64,000 nt of DNA from Pseudomonas putida (GTDB taxonomy: Bacteria; Pseudomonadota; Gammaproteobacteria; Pseudomonadales; Pseudomonadaceae), in assembly GCF_028682475.1 (NCBI RefSeq), contig NZ_JANHLE010000019.1:48941-112940 (forward strand). Reading direction: 5' to 3'. Within the stretch, counting starts at the first letter, position 1. The number at the start of each line of letters is the position of its first letter. The notes below the pieces were generated by a model. It saw nothing but the letters and a program-made list of their open reading frames with translations, was not told the origin of the DNA and ran no database searches. Below, in pieces: positions 8,632-16,309 of the stretch. A program made the position numbers and the translations under genes.

Positions 8632-9528
8632 ATGAATTATGCGTTTCCCTTGCTGGCCATCCTGATCTGGGCCGGCAACACGGTAGTCACCAAAATGTCG
8701 GCCGGGGCGATTTTTCCCGCCGAGATCGGTTTCTACCGCTGGCTGCTGGCCGGTCTGTTGTTCACCCCGTTTCTGCTGCGACCGATGCTGCGCAGCTGGC
8801 CCGAGATCCGCCGCAACCTCGGCAAGATCTTCATCCTCGGCGTGCTGGGCATGGCGGTGTACCAAAGCCTGGCCTACTTCGCCGCCGCCATCACCAGCGC
8901 GACCAACATGGGCATCATCCTCTCGCTGATGCCATTGATGTCGCTGGCTCTGGCGATCATCAGCCTCGGCCAGCGCCTGACCTTCGGAGCGCTGATCGGT
9001 GCCGTGGTGTCCTTTGTCGGCGTGCTTGTGGTGGTGTCGGCGGGTGACCTGGGCGCCTTGCTGCAACACGGGGTCAATGGTGGTGATGCGCTGATGCTGA
9101 TCGCCACCCTGGCCTACGCGCTGTACAGCACCTTGCTGAAGAAATGGCAGCTGCGCCTGGCTCCGCTGGTGCTGCTCTATCTGCAGGTGCTGGTGGCGAT
9201 CATCGTGCTGTTCCCGCTGTTTTTGTTCTCCGAGAAGACCGGCCTTGGCCCGGGCAACATCGGCCTGGTGCTGTATGCCTGCGTGCTGGCCTCGATGGTC
9301 GCGCCGCTGGCCTGGATGCAGGCCGTCAGTCGTCTGGGCCCCAGCCGCACGACGCTGTTCTTCAACCTGTTACCTGCCATCACCGCGGTGATCGCTGCCC
9401 TGGTACTCGATGAGCAACTGGCGTTGTATCACCTGTTCGGCGGCCTGCTAACCCTGGCCGGGGTGATTCTGGCCGAACGCTGGAAAACCCCGATCCGCCC
9501 GCTCGCGGTTACAGCCCCGCAGCCTTGA
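8632..9528 (+). CDS. EamA/DMT-family transporter
   Basis: A 298-aa membrane protein with ten predicted helices arranged as two EamA repeats. AILIWAGNTVVTK at the start and the second-repeat signature in ASMVAPLAWMQAVSRLGPSR and LLTLAGVILAERW at the end are typical. Usually exports amino acids or metabolites. The ATG at 8632 opens directly on helix 1. Divergent from the AraC regulator; its 3' end overlaps the convergent lipase gene by 20 bp. Confidence 0.9.
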   Translation: MNYAFPLLAILIWAGNTVVTKMSAGAIFPAEIGFYRWLLAGLLFTPFLLRPMLRSWPEIRRNLGKIFILGVLGMAVYQSLAYFAAAITSATNMGIILSLMPLMSLALAIISLGQRLTFGALIGAVVSFVGVLVVVSAGDLGALLQHGVNGGDALMLIATLAYALYSTLLKKWQLRLAPLVLLYLQVLVAIIVLFPLFLFSEKTGLGPGNIGLVLYACVLASMVAPLAWMQAVSRLGPSRTTLFFNLLPAITAVIAALVLDEQLALYHLFGGLLTLAGVILAERWKTPIRPLAVTAPQP

Positions 9529-10399
9529 GCCGCGCCGCATGTTCGGTGAACAGCCGTACCGGGTCAGCGCCCTTGCCCACCGCACCAAGTGACTGATTGA
9601 CGATGTCCAGGTGGTCGAGCGGATAGTCATCGCCGATCACCTGGCCCAGGTGCGAGCTGTAGCGCCCGACCATGCCATCGCAGTGCCCGGCCTCATCGAC
9701 GAAGGTCCGGGCAAACAGGCGACAGAAACGATTGCTGCCATCCAGGCGGTTCAGGCCCTGGTCGGTGAGCCCCGGCTGCAAGGTGCCGGACCAGGAGTAG
9801 TAACGCACACCGTTGACCTCGGCCGGTCCCTCTCCCCCCCAGGTGCTGGGCAGGCCCTGTGGATAAGCCTGATTGAACAAGGCCACGCCAGCGCGGGTCA
9901 TCGAATGGTGCGAAGCGTGCACATCAATCGGCAGCGTTGGCCCGCGCCAGCCGGTTTCCAGCCAGCCCATCAATACCCCCAGGCCATGCAGCAAAGCCTT
10001 GAGCAAGCGCCCACGGGCGGAATCAGCGGGGTAATGCTCATGCAGATAGTCCGCCAGCTCCGAGCCGTGATTGGGCCCGGCAATCGACGTCACCGAGGCC
10101 ACCCATTGCGGTCGCTTGGCCGCCGCATAACGCGCGGTCAGCGCGCCCTGGCTGTGGCCGAGCAGGTTGACCTTGTCGGCTCCGGTGCGTTGGCGGATGT
10201 CGGCGATGATCTGCAGCAACTGCTCGCCCCGCACCTCGGTGGCATTGAGCGGCGACACCTGAATGGCGAAGACCCTCGCCCCACCCCGGCGCAAAGCCGA
10301 AACGATGCCAAACCAGTAGGGATAAAGCAGCAGGCGGACGAAACCGAGCATGCCCGGCACCAGTACCAGTGGATACCGCGTAGCAAGCGCTTGGGCCAT
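9509..10399 (-). CDS. Alpha/beta-hydrolase, family I lipase-like
   Basis: A 296-aa triacylglycerol-lipase-like enzyme. The oxyanion strand YPLVLVPGMLGF opens the protein, nucleophile Ser is in GHSQG (about 81-85), Asp in CDGMVG (about 240-245) and His in DHLDIVNQ (about 262-269), the same triad layout as Pseudomonas family I.1 lipases. Unlike secreted LipA/LipC there is no signal peptide and no Lif foldase gene beside it, so it may be cytoplasmic or leave by another route. Start: ATG 10399 has a GGGGA upstream; an ATG at 10414 is also possible. Confidence 0.85.
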   Translation of the reverse strand: MAQALATRYPLVLVPGMLGFVRLLLYPYWFGIVSALRRGGARVFAIQVSPLNATEVRGEQLLQIIADIRQRTGADKVNLLGHSQGALTARYAAAKRPQWVASVTSIAGPNHGSELADYLHEHYPADSARGRLLKALLHGLGVLMGWLETGWRGPTLPIDVHASHHSMTRAGVALFNQAYPQGLPSTWGGEGPAEVNGVRYYSWSGTLQPGLTDQGLNRLDGSNRFCRLFARTFVDEAGHCDGMVGRYSSHLGQVIGDDYPLDHLDIVNQSLGAVGKGADPVRLFTEHAARLKAAGL

Positions 10400-10464
10400 G
10401 GCTGCATTCCCCATTCCGTGGACAGTCGCCCCACCCTACAGGCACTTCGACTGCAATCGCAATC

Positions 10465-10492
10465 GAACTCCCGGGGCGTGCTGCGGTTCCAA
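10465..10492 (+). promoter_or_regulatory. AlgU (sigma-22) type promoter for osmE
   Basis: GAACTC, 17-bp spacer, TCCAA. The known AlgU consensus is GAACTT-N16/17-TCTGA or TCCAA, so one base differs in the -35. It lies 30 bp upstream of the osmE start. osmE is recalled as an AlgU-dependent gene in P. aeruginosa. Confidence 0.6.
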
Positions 10493-10522
10493 CCCTGTAG
10501 ACCCTCAGCAAGGAGCTGGACC

Positions 10523-10876
10523 ATGTACAGACAGACCCTGGCAATTCTCCTGACCACCACGGCCCTGAGTGCCTGCGGCAGCCGTCCGGAGAACCCGGTT
10601 GATTACGTCACCTACCGCGACGAGCCACTGGTCAAACAGGTGCAGGACGGCATGACCATGCAGCGGGTGATCGCCATCGGTGGCCGTCCGTCCACGGCCA
10701 TCGACCTGCCCCACGGCGGCATCTGCAACAACTACATCCTCAACCGCGACGGTCATCAGCAGGCCTACTACGTGCGCTTCGACGCCACCGGCCATGTCGA
10801 TGCCAAGGGTTTCAAGACCTGCGAACAACGCCAGACCGACGATAACGCCGTCGAGAAGGCCAAAGCCGGCGTATAG
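10523..10876 (+). CDS. osmE: Osmotically inducible lipoprotein OsmE
   Basis: A 117-aa outer-membrane lipoprotein. Signal MYRQTLAILLTTTALSAC with lipobox LSAC (Cys 18), then the small SmpA/OmlA-like fold: YVTYRDEPLVKQVQDGMTMQRVIAIGGRPS. Length and motif match the family. The start has an AAGGAG ribosome site. Likely an envelope stress/osmotic response protein; the upstream AlgU-like promoter fits. Confidence 0.92.
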   Translation: MYRQTLAILLTTTALSACGSRPENPVDYVTYRDEPLVKQVQDGMTMQRVIAIGGRPSTAIDLPHGGICNNYILNRDGHQQAYYVRFDATGHVDAKGFKTCEQRQTDDNAVEKAKAGV

Positions 10877-10917
10877 ACAGCCAATGACGACATCCCGTGA
10901 TCAACCTGGAGATGACA

Positions 10918-11448
10918 ATGAGCACTGTTGAACTGACCGATGTGAAGACCTTGCGTGAACGCGCCCGCCACCATGTCGAGCAAGGCGCCGTGACCGAGGG
11001 CTACAACGCTGACCGGGAAAAGATCCTGCGCCTGCTCAACGAGTCGCTGGCCACCGAGTGGGTCTGCGCGCTGCGCTACAAACGCCACTACTACATGGCC
11101 AGCGGGATCAAGGCCAGTGTCGCCGCCGAGGAGTTTCTCGAGCATGCCACCCAGGAATTGGAACATGCCGACAAGCTGGCCGAACGCATCGTGCAGCTGG
11201 GCGGCGAGCCGGACCTGAACCCGGATCACCTGAGCAAGCATTCCCACGCCCAGTACGTCGAGGGCAAGAACCTCAAGGAGATGGTCCTCGAAGACCTGGT
11301 TGCCGAACGGATCGCCATCGACAGCTACCGCGAGATCATCCAGTTCATTGGCGAAGCAGACCCGACTACCCGACGTATTTTCGAAGACATCCTGGCTCAG
11401 GAAGAAGAGCACGCCGACGATATGGCGGATCTGCTCAAAGGGCTTTGA
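10918..11448 (+). CDS. Dps-like mini-ferritin (DpsL / bacterioferritin-type)
   Basis: A 176-aa ferritin-like four-helix protein. Metal-ligand pattern: E in NESLATEWVCALRYKRHYY, EEFLEHATQELEHADKL with the ExxH pair, EDLVAERIAIDSYREII, and a closing ILAQEEEHADDMADLL with a second ExxH. This is the bacterioferritin-type intra-subunit ferroxidase site, while length and fold suit a Dps-like mini-ferritin, as in the P. aeruginosa homologue (PA4880, from memory). Probably stores iron and protects from peroxide. ATG 10918 is preferred to ATG 10912 for spacing from GGAG. Confidence 0.88.
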   Translation: MSTVELTDVKTLRERARHHVEQGAVTEGYNADREKILRLLNESLATEWVCALRYKRHYYMASGIKASVAAEEFLEHATQELEHADKLAERIVQLGGEPDLNPDHLSKHSHAQYVEGKNLKEMVLEDLVAERIAIDSYREIIQFIGEADPTTRRIFEDILAQEEEHADDMADLLKGL

Positions 11449-11457
11449 GTGTGACCT

Positions 11458-11542
11458 GTGGGAGCCGGCCTTGCCGGCGATGACATCGATGCACTGTCAG
11501 GTGTTGCGCGACGTCTGCATCGCTGGCAAGGCCAGCTCCCAC
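11458..11542. repeat. REPIN, family B, reversed orientation
   Basis: GTGGGAGCCGGCCTTGCCGGCGAT and, 40 bp on, the complement ATCGCTGGCAAGGCCAGCTC-CCAC. Here the GTGGG/CCCAC ends face outwards, opposite to the other family B pairs in this window. Located between convergent dpsL and asmA-like genes. Confidence 0.88.
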
Positions 11543-11563
11543 AGTTAACCAGGTGGCAAAGGT

Positions 11564-13624
11564 TTAGCCCGCCTTCACCGTCCGCGGCGCCTTGCCGGCC
11601 TTCATCTGTTCAAGTAACGGCGTGCATTGATTCGGCACATCACCGCCAGGCGCCACCAGCGCCAGCAGCCCCGCCGCAGGACCGATCACCACCCCCAGCG
11701 CGACCATACCCGCACCGCGCAAGGCCAGCGGCACCGCCTGCACGCCCGCACTGGGCTTGGCAAACGGCCCACGCACATACAGCGGCGAACGCAACGAAAG
11801 CAGGCGCACGCCCTTGGACTCGGGATTGATCTTCAGGTCCAACTGCTCGCTGGCGAAGTTGGCGGTGCCATTGATGTAGATGATCGCGTTCTCGGTGTCG
11901 AAGACGAACAAGCGGGTAGTCGCCAGACCCTCCTTGATACCGAAATCGGCAGCGGCGCAGTTGATCTTCACTTCCTTGTCACCGAACAGCTGGCCCACAA
12001 CATAATTGCCCACGTTCAACCCGGCAATTTCCATCAGGCCACGGCTGATGGCGCCATCGTTGATCAGCATCTTCAGGTCGCCATTGGCAGTGGCCAGCAA
12101 CGCCGCCACCGAATTGCCCCGGCCGCTGAGGTCGGCGTCGCCATTGAGCTGGCCAAAGCTGGTTTTCATCGGTTCGAAGGTCGGGAACAACTGCTTGAGC
12201 TTGAAGCCCCGCGCGCTGAGTTGGGCGCGGCCTTGCAACGGCGCGGTGCGGCCATCCAGGCGAATCTGTGCATCGAGGGTGCCGCCTGCCACGCCAAAAC
12301 GCAGCGGTTCCAGGCGCAGCACGCCATCATCGAGAACTAAGTGACTGGAGAGATCGTTGAACGGTAGCTCCTGACTGTGCACGATGCGCTTGCCACTGAA
12401 GGTCACGTCGGCGTCCATGCTCCGCCAGCGTTCGGTGCGAAACTCCTCGACCGGCAGGACCTTGCCTGCCGGTTGCTTGCTGGCGCCGCCACGGGCTTTC
12501 TGTGCGGCGTTGGAGTCGGCACCGATCAACGGCGCGAGGTCTTTGAACAGCAACTGATTGGACACCAGCTTGCCACTGAGCTTGGGCCGCGGCTGGCTGG
12601 AGACGAAGGTCAGATCGCCATGGATATCACTGTCGCCGATCTTGCCGTTGAAGCCTTCGTAGCGAAACAGTGCGCCACCGGGTTCATGCAGCTTGGCCAC
12701 CAGGTGACCGTCGGTGGAGTACGCCGGTGAGTCCGGCAGGGTCACCCCGGTCAACGGATACAGATTACCCAGGCTCGCACCCGACAGGCGCAGGCGCAGG
12801 TCGAGGGCGCCCAGGTTGCGCGGGTCGGTCAGGGTGCCGGCCAAGGCGATGCGGGTATCGGCAATCTGCATGTCGGCCTGCAGCGGAAACGGCTGGCTGG
12901 CATCCTGCAGCGCCAGCAGTCCGCCGATCTTGCCGTCGCCTGCGAGTGGCTGGCCCTTGTAGCGTCCTTTGACCTTGAGGCCGAAGGCGTAGTCCTGGGC
13001 GGTACCGGCTTTCTGCGCCGTGGCCTTGCCGGCAATCTCGGCGAACGGAATCGGCTTGCCCAATGGATCAATGACCACATCCAGTGTGGTTTTCAACGTC
13101 TGGTCGTCAAGGCTGACCTGGCCTTTGTCGAAACCGATGGCACCGATGTCCAGCACCCATTTCGACGGTTCGGCCTGTTTATCCTGGGGGCCGAAATCAA
13201 ACGTCCAGTTGGCCCGGCCATCGGCCAGACGTTTGAGCGTGGCGCTGGGCTGGTTGAGATCAATGCGCGGAATGACGATTTGCTGGAACAGCAGCGGCAA
13301 CGGCGCCAGGCGAAATTCGACACGCTTGAGAGCAGCCATCTGTGGCTCCTTGAGCCAGTCCGGGTTGCCCAGGGTCAGGTCCTCGGCGATGAAGCGCGGC
13401 CAGGGAACCCAGGCCCGCCAACCACCCTGCTCCGGCTCGCGCTGCCAAACCACCGCAAGATTGCCGTTGATGGCGAAAGGTCGCTGCAGCGCTTCGGAGA
13501 CCTTGGCATTGAGGGTCGGCTTGACCCGGTTCCAATCGAACGTCGCGATGACGATTACCAGCAAGGTCACGATCAGCAGCAGGCTGGCGAGGGTCCAGGT
13601 GAGGATTCTGGCGGGACGCGTCAT
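11564..13624 (-). CDS. AsmA-family protein
   Basis: A 686-aa envelope protein with one N-terminal membrane helix (ILTWTLASLLLIVTLLVIVI) followed by a large beta-rich periplasmic part. The AsmA N-terminal signature (FDWNRVKPTLNAKVSEALQRPFAINGNLAV) and the C-terminal AsmA_2 segment (NDGAISRGLMEIAGLNVGNYVVGQLFGDKEVKINC) are visible. AsmA-like proteins are bridge-like lipid carriers between inner and outer membrane. Start at 13624 has AGGAG upstream; a longer frame to 13675 lacks it. Confidence 0.88.
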   Translation of the reverse strand: MTRPARILTWTLASLLLIVTLLVIVIATFDWNRVKPTLNAKVSEALQRPFAINGNLAVVWQREPEQGGWRAWVPWPRFIAEDLTLGNPDWLKEPQMAALKRVEFRLAPLPLLFQQIVIPRIDLNQPSATLKRLADGRANWTFDFGPQDKQAEPSKWVLDIGAIGFDKGQVSLDDQTLKTTLDVVIDPLGKPIPFAEIAGKATAQKAGTAQDYAFGLKVKGRYKGQPLAGDGKIGGLLALQDASQPFPLQADMQIADTRIALAGTLTDPRNLGALDLRLRLSGASLGNLYPLTGVTLPDSPAYSTDGHLVAKLHEPGGALFRYEGFNGKIGDSDIHGDLTFVSSQPRPKLSGKLVSNQLLFKDLAPLIGADSNAAQKARGGASKQPAGKVLPVEEFRTERWRSMDADVTFSGKRIVHSQELPFNDLSSHLVLDDGVLRLEPLRFGVAGGTLDAQIRLDGRTAPLQGRAQLSARGFKLKQLFPTFEPMKTSFGQLNGDADLSGRGNSVAALLATANGDLKMLINDGAISRGLMEIAGLNVGNYVVGQLFGDKEVKINCAAADFGIKEGLATTRLFVFDTENAIIYINGTANFASEQLDLKINPESKGVRLLSLRSPLYVRGPFAKPSAGVQAVPLALRGAGMVALGVVIGPAAGLLALVAPGGDVPNQCTPLLEQMKAGKAPRTVKAG

Positions 13625-13951
13625 TGCATGATTCTCCTGACGCCCACAAGGCACAAATGGGCGAATTGATGGCACTTGGTTATCGGACTGATGAAACGCC
13701 GAGGGGTTTAACTGATGATGAGAATTCCGGCGTTTTTTCCTCGTTTCCCATCACTACGCGCAGGGTCAGAACCCCGCAATCACGCCCGAACACGGCCTTG
13801 GAGCGCTCTGAAAGCATCGGTCTAGAGCCATCGCGCCAAAGCATCAATTCCATCGATTGTCACCATTATCTTTATGAACTTTTATCTGGCGCCCCCGAGC
13901 GTAGCATTGGCTCCGTACCCACTTTCCAGCCCCTCCAAGGAGCACCGAACC
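13625..13951. other. Intergenic region between divergent asmA-like and repeat-protein genes
   Basis: Divergent promoter region of 327 bp. It holds a possible stem (AACGCCG near 13693 with CGGCGTT near 13730) with a large loop and T-run on the + strand, whose role is unclear. I see no RNA gene or strong promoter match. AAGGAG at 13936-13941 is the ribosome site for the repeat protein. Confidence 0.5.
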
Positions 13952-14317
13952 ATGAAACGCCAATTGCTGCTGAGTCTGTCCCTGTCCATCCTGGCCGCCA
14001 ACGCTTTCGCCATTCCGGCCAGCGAACAACGCCTGACCGCCGAGTCCCGTTCCAGCTCCACCGTGATCTCGCAACCGCTGAACACCCTGGCCGAAGGTGG
14101 CTCGGATCGTCTGCTGGAACGCAGCAACCGCGTAGCCGAAGGCGGCGCTGATCGTCTGCTGGAGCGCAACAATCGTGTAGCCGAAGGCGGATCTGATCGT
14201 CTGCTGGAGCGTAACAATCGCGTAGCCGAAGGTGGCTCGGATCGTCTGAAAGAGCGTTATCAGGTTGCCGAAGGTGGTTCTGACCGCCTGATCGAAAAGA
14301 ACCAACGCGTGAGCTGA
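13952..14317 (+). CDS. Secreted protein of five AEGGSDR repeats, function unknown
   Basis: A 121-aa protein. Signal peptide 1-20 with cleavage after AFA (NAFA|IPAS). A short Ser-rich linker leads into five near-identical 14-15-residue units of the form VAEGGSDRLLERNNR at 46-119, highly charged with balanced Arg and Glu/Asp. No Cys and no known catalytic motif. Probably exported to the periplasm or outside by Sec. Its own terminator (14367-14396) follows, so it is a single-gene unit. I do not recognise the family; repeat-length variation between strains would be expected. Confidence 0.8.
   Translation: MKRQLLLSLSLSILAANAFAIPASEQRLTAESRSSSTVISQPLNTLAEGGSDRLLERSNRVAEGGADRLLERNNRVAEGGSDRLLERNNRVAEGGSDRLKERYQVAEGGSDRLIEKNQRVS
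14087..14308 (+). repeat. Five tandem in-frame coding repeats of about 45 bp
   Basis: Each unit encodes V/L-AEGG(S/A)DRL-x-E-x-x-x. Units 1-3 and 5 are 45 bp, unit 4 is 42 bp (one residue fewer). The repeats are similar at DNA level too (GTAGCCGAAGGCGG recurs), consistent with slippage or recombination. Confidence 0.85.
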
Positions 14318-14366
14318 AGCCTATGCCAGACAATAAGAGATCCCAGCCTTGCAACGGTTCCCCTCC

Positions 14367-14396
14367 AAGCCCGGTCAATTGACCGGGCTTTGTTTT
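14367..14396 (+). terminator. Rho-independent terminator after the repeat protein
   Basis: Stem AGCCCGGTCAATTGACCGGGCT followed by TTGTTTTT. A strong perfect palindrome plus T-run. Confidence 0.85.
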
Positions 14397-14451
14397 TCCT
14401 GGCGTAGGCTATTAGAGTGCAGGGCTGTTTCACTGCCGACCGATACTCGCC

Positions 14452-15081
14452 ATGCTGCCGCGCGCCGAACAAAAGCAACAGACCCGCCAAGCCCTGCTGG
14501 ATGCCGCCCGCCACCTGATGGAAAGTGGCCGAGGCTTCGGCAGCATCAGCCTGCGTGAAGTCAGCAAATGCGCGGGGATCGTACCCACCGGGTTCTACCG
14601 GCATTTTTCCGATATGGACCAGCTCGGCCTGGCGCTGGTCAATGAAGTCGGCGAAACCTTTCGTCAGACCATTCGCCTGGTCCGTCACAATGAACTCGAA
14701 CTCGGCGGCATTACCGACGCCTCGGTGCGTATCTTCCTCGACGTAGTCACAGCCAATCGCCCGCAGTTCCTGTTTCTCGCGCGTGAGCAATACGGTGGCT
14801 CGCAACCGGTGCGTCAGGCCATTGCGACCTTGCGCCAGGGCATCAGCTCAGACCTTGCCACCGACCTTGAGCGCATGCCGCGCTGGCAGCACCTGGATAA
14901 CGCCGCCCTCGCGGTGATCGCCGACCTGGTGGTGAAAACCGTGTTCGCCACCCTGCCGGAACTGATCGACGAGCCGGCTGACGACGCCGGACAAACGCTG
15001 AGCGCCCAGGACAAGATCACCCAGCAATTGCGCTTCATCTTCGTCGGCGCCAAGCATTGGCAGGGGCTCAGTAGCCTGTAA
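14452..15081 (+). CDS. desT: TetR-family fatty-acid regulator DesT/FabR
   Basis: A 209-aa TetR repressor. HTH segment FGSISLREVSKCAGIVPTGFYRHFSDMDQLGLALV (about 30-64), with the PTGFYRHF recognition helix found in FabR/DesT. These proteins sense the ratio of unsaturated to saturated acyl-CoA and control desaturase genes. In P. aeruginosa desT lies beside the desCB desaturase genes; here its neighbours are a repeat protein and an isomerase, and no desaturase is in the window. The call rests on the N-terminal domain and a similar ligand-domain pattern. Confidence 0.85.
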   Translation: MLPRAEQKQQTRQALLDAARHLMESGRGFGSISLREVSKCAGIVPTGFYRHFSDMDQLGLALVNEVGETFRQTIRLVRHNELELGGITDASVRIFLDVVTANRPQFLFLAREQYGGSQPVRQAIATLRQGISSDLATDLERMPRWQHLDNAALAVIADLVVKTVFATLPELIDEPADDAGQTLSAQDKITQQLRFIFVGAKHWQGLSSL

Positions 15082-15138
15082 TAGCGCCGTTTCCTGCTAC
15101 CATGCGCGCAAACGCACCGATCGCGACGATTCTTCTCC

Positions 15139-16272
15139 ATGCCCGACCTTCGTACTGCCCAGCCTGAACTGCCCGCCCTGCTCGAACAGGTGCAGACGCA
15201 CTTTACCCAGCGCATCGTGCCACTCTGGCAAGGGCCAGGCTGGAATGCAGAAATGGCCCTGCCTTACGAAGCGCTGGATGCACAGCAGCAGCCGCTGCCG
15301 GTGCAACGCTACCGGGCCATGGCCTGCGCCCGTCAGCTGTACCTGTTCAGCAGCCGTATCGAGCAACCCGGCGCCCGTGAACGCGCAGCGGCGCTATTTC
15401 GTTCGCTGCAACGGCACTTCCACGATGCCGAGCATGGTGGCTGGTTCTACAGCATCGATGCCCAGGGCAAACCGCTGGATCGGCGCAAGGACCTCTACAC
15501 CCACGCCTTCATCATCTTTGCCTGCGCCCACTACTGGGGGCAAGTTCGCGAGCAGCTGGTCGAGTCCACCCTCAATGCAGCACTGAGTGTGGTTGCCGAA
15601 CGATTTGCCCGGGACGATGGTTTGTATGAAGCCAGCCTCGATGAAGACTGGTCGGACCTTGGCAGCGGCCCGTTGCAGAATCCGCTGATGCACTTGGCTG
15701 AAGCGTTCCTTGCGACCCTCTCGGTGCGCGAGGACGAAGCCGTACAAAATGCCCTGCAGACCTTGGCCAAAGCCATGCAGGAGCACTTCATCGATTCCGA
15801 TCACGGGGTGATGCTGGAGAAACCGCGCGGCGCTGTGGATAACTGGTTCGAACCGGGCCACCAGTTCGAGTGGTTCTTCCTGCTGGAGTCTTCAGCGCTG
15901 CTGCACGGCAGCGAGTTGCACGCGTCCCTCGACCGGGCGTTCGCCTATGCCGAGCAATACGGGGTGAAAGACACTGCGGTGTTGGCCATGCTCGGTGCCG
16001 ACGGTGAAGTCCGCGATGCCACCCAGCGCATCTGGGCCCAGGCCGAGTACTTGCGCGCCCTGGCTTTGCGCCCGGACACCGCCGCCAAGGTGCTCACCCA
16101 GCTACAGGCGCTGCAGCAGCGTTTCCTGCATGCCGGTGGCTGGTACGAGTGCCGTGACGCCAGTGGCGCAGTCAGTCGCAGCGATATGCCATCGACCACG
16201 CCTTATCATCTGGCGACCTGTCTGGAAGGCTTGCTGAAGCAATCGCGGGGCAAGCCCGCTCCCACAGAGTAA
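15139..16272 (+). CDS. AGE-family epimerase/isomerase
   Basis: A 377-aa (alpha/alpha)6-barrel sugar isomerase of the N-acylglucosamine 2-epimerase superfamily. Visible family segments: RQLYLFSSRIEQPG, AEHGGWFYSID, KDLYTHAFIIFACAHYW, NPLMHLAEAFLAT, DNWFEPGHQFEWFFLL (catalytic His region) and RIWAQAEYLRALAL. It could be a mannose or D-glucose/D-fructose-type isomerase; the substrate cannot be told. The last nine residues (SRGKPAPTE) are translated REP repeat, so the native stop has been replaced or never fixed. Confidence 0.87.
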   Translation: MPDLRTAQPELPALLEQVQTHFTQRIVPLWQGPGWNAEMALPYEALDAQQQPLPVQRYRAMACARQLYLFSSRIEQPGARERAAALFRSLQRHFHDAEHGGWFYSIDAQGKPLDRRKDLYTHAFIIFACAHYWGQVREQLVESTLNAALSVVAERFARDDGLYEASLDEDWSDLGSGPLQNPLMHLAEAFLATLSVREDEAVQNALQTLAKAMQEHFIDSDHGVMLEKPRGAVDNWFEPGHQFEWFFLLESSALLHGSELHASLDRAFAYAEQYGVKDTAVLAMLGADGEVRDATQRIWAQAEYLRALALRPDTAAKVLTQLQALQQRFLHAGGWYECRDASGAVSRSDMPSTTPYHLATCLEGLLKQSRGKPAPTE

Positions 16273-16302
16273 GGCCCGGTGGGAGCGGGCTTGTCCCGCG
16301 AT
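16242..16302. repeat. REPIN, family A, overlapping the isomerase 3' end
   Basis: Inverted REP pair; the second arm has a GCTTGTCCCGCGAT variant. The first arm lies inside the isomerase reading frame and gives its last codons and stop. Confidence 0.92.
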
Positions 16303-16309
16303 TGGACAC

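Noticed and set aside
14087..14308. Direct repeats that could look like a CRISPR array
   Set aside because: The repeats are adjacent with no unique spacers, and they code in frame for a repeat protein.
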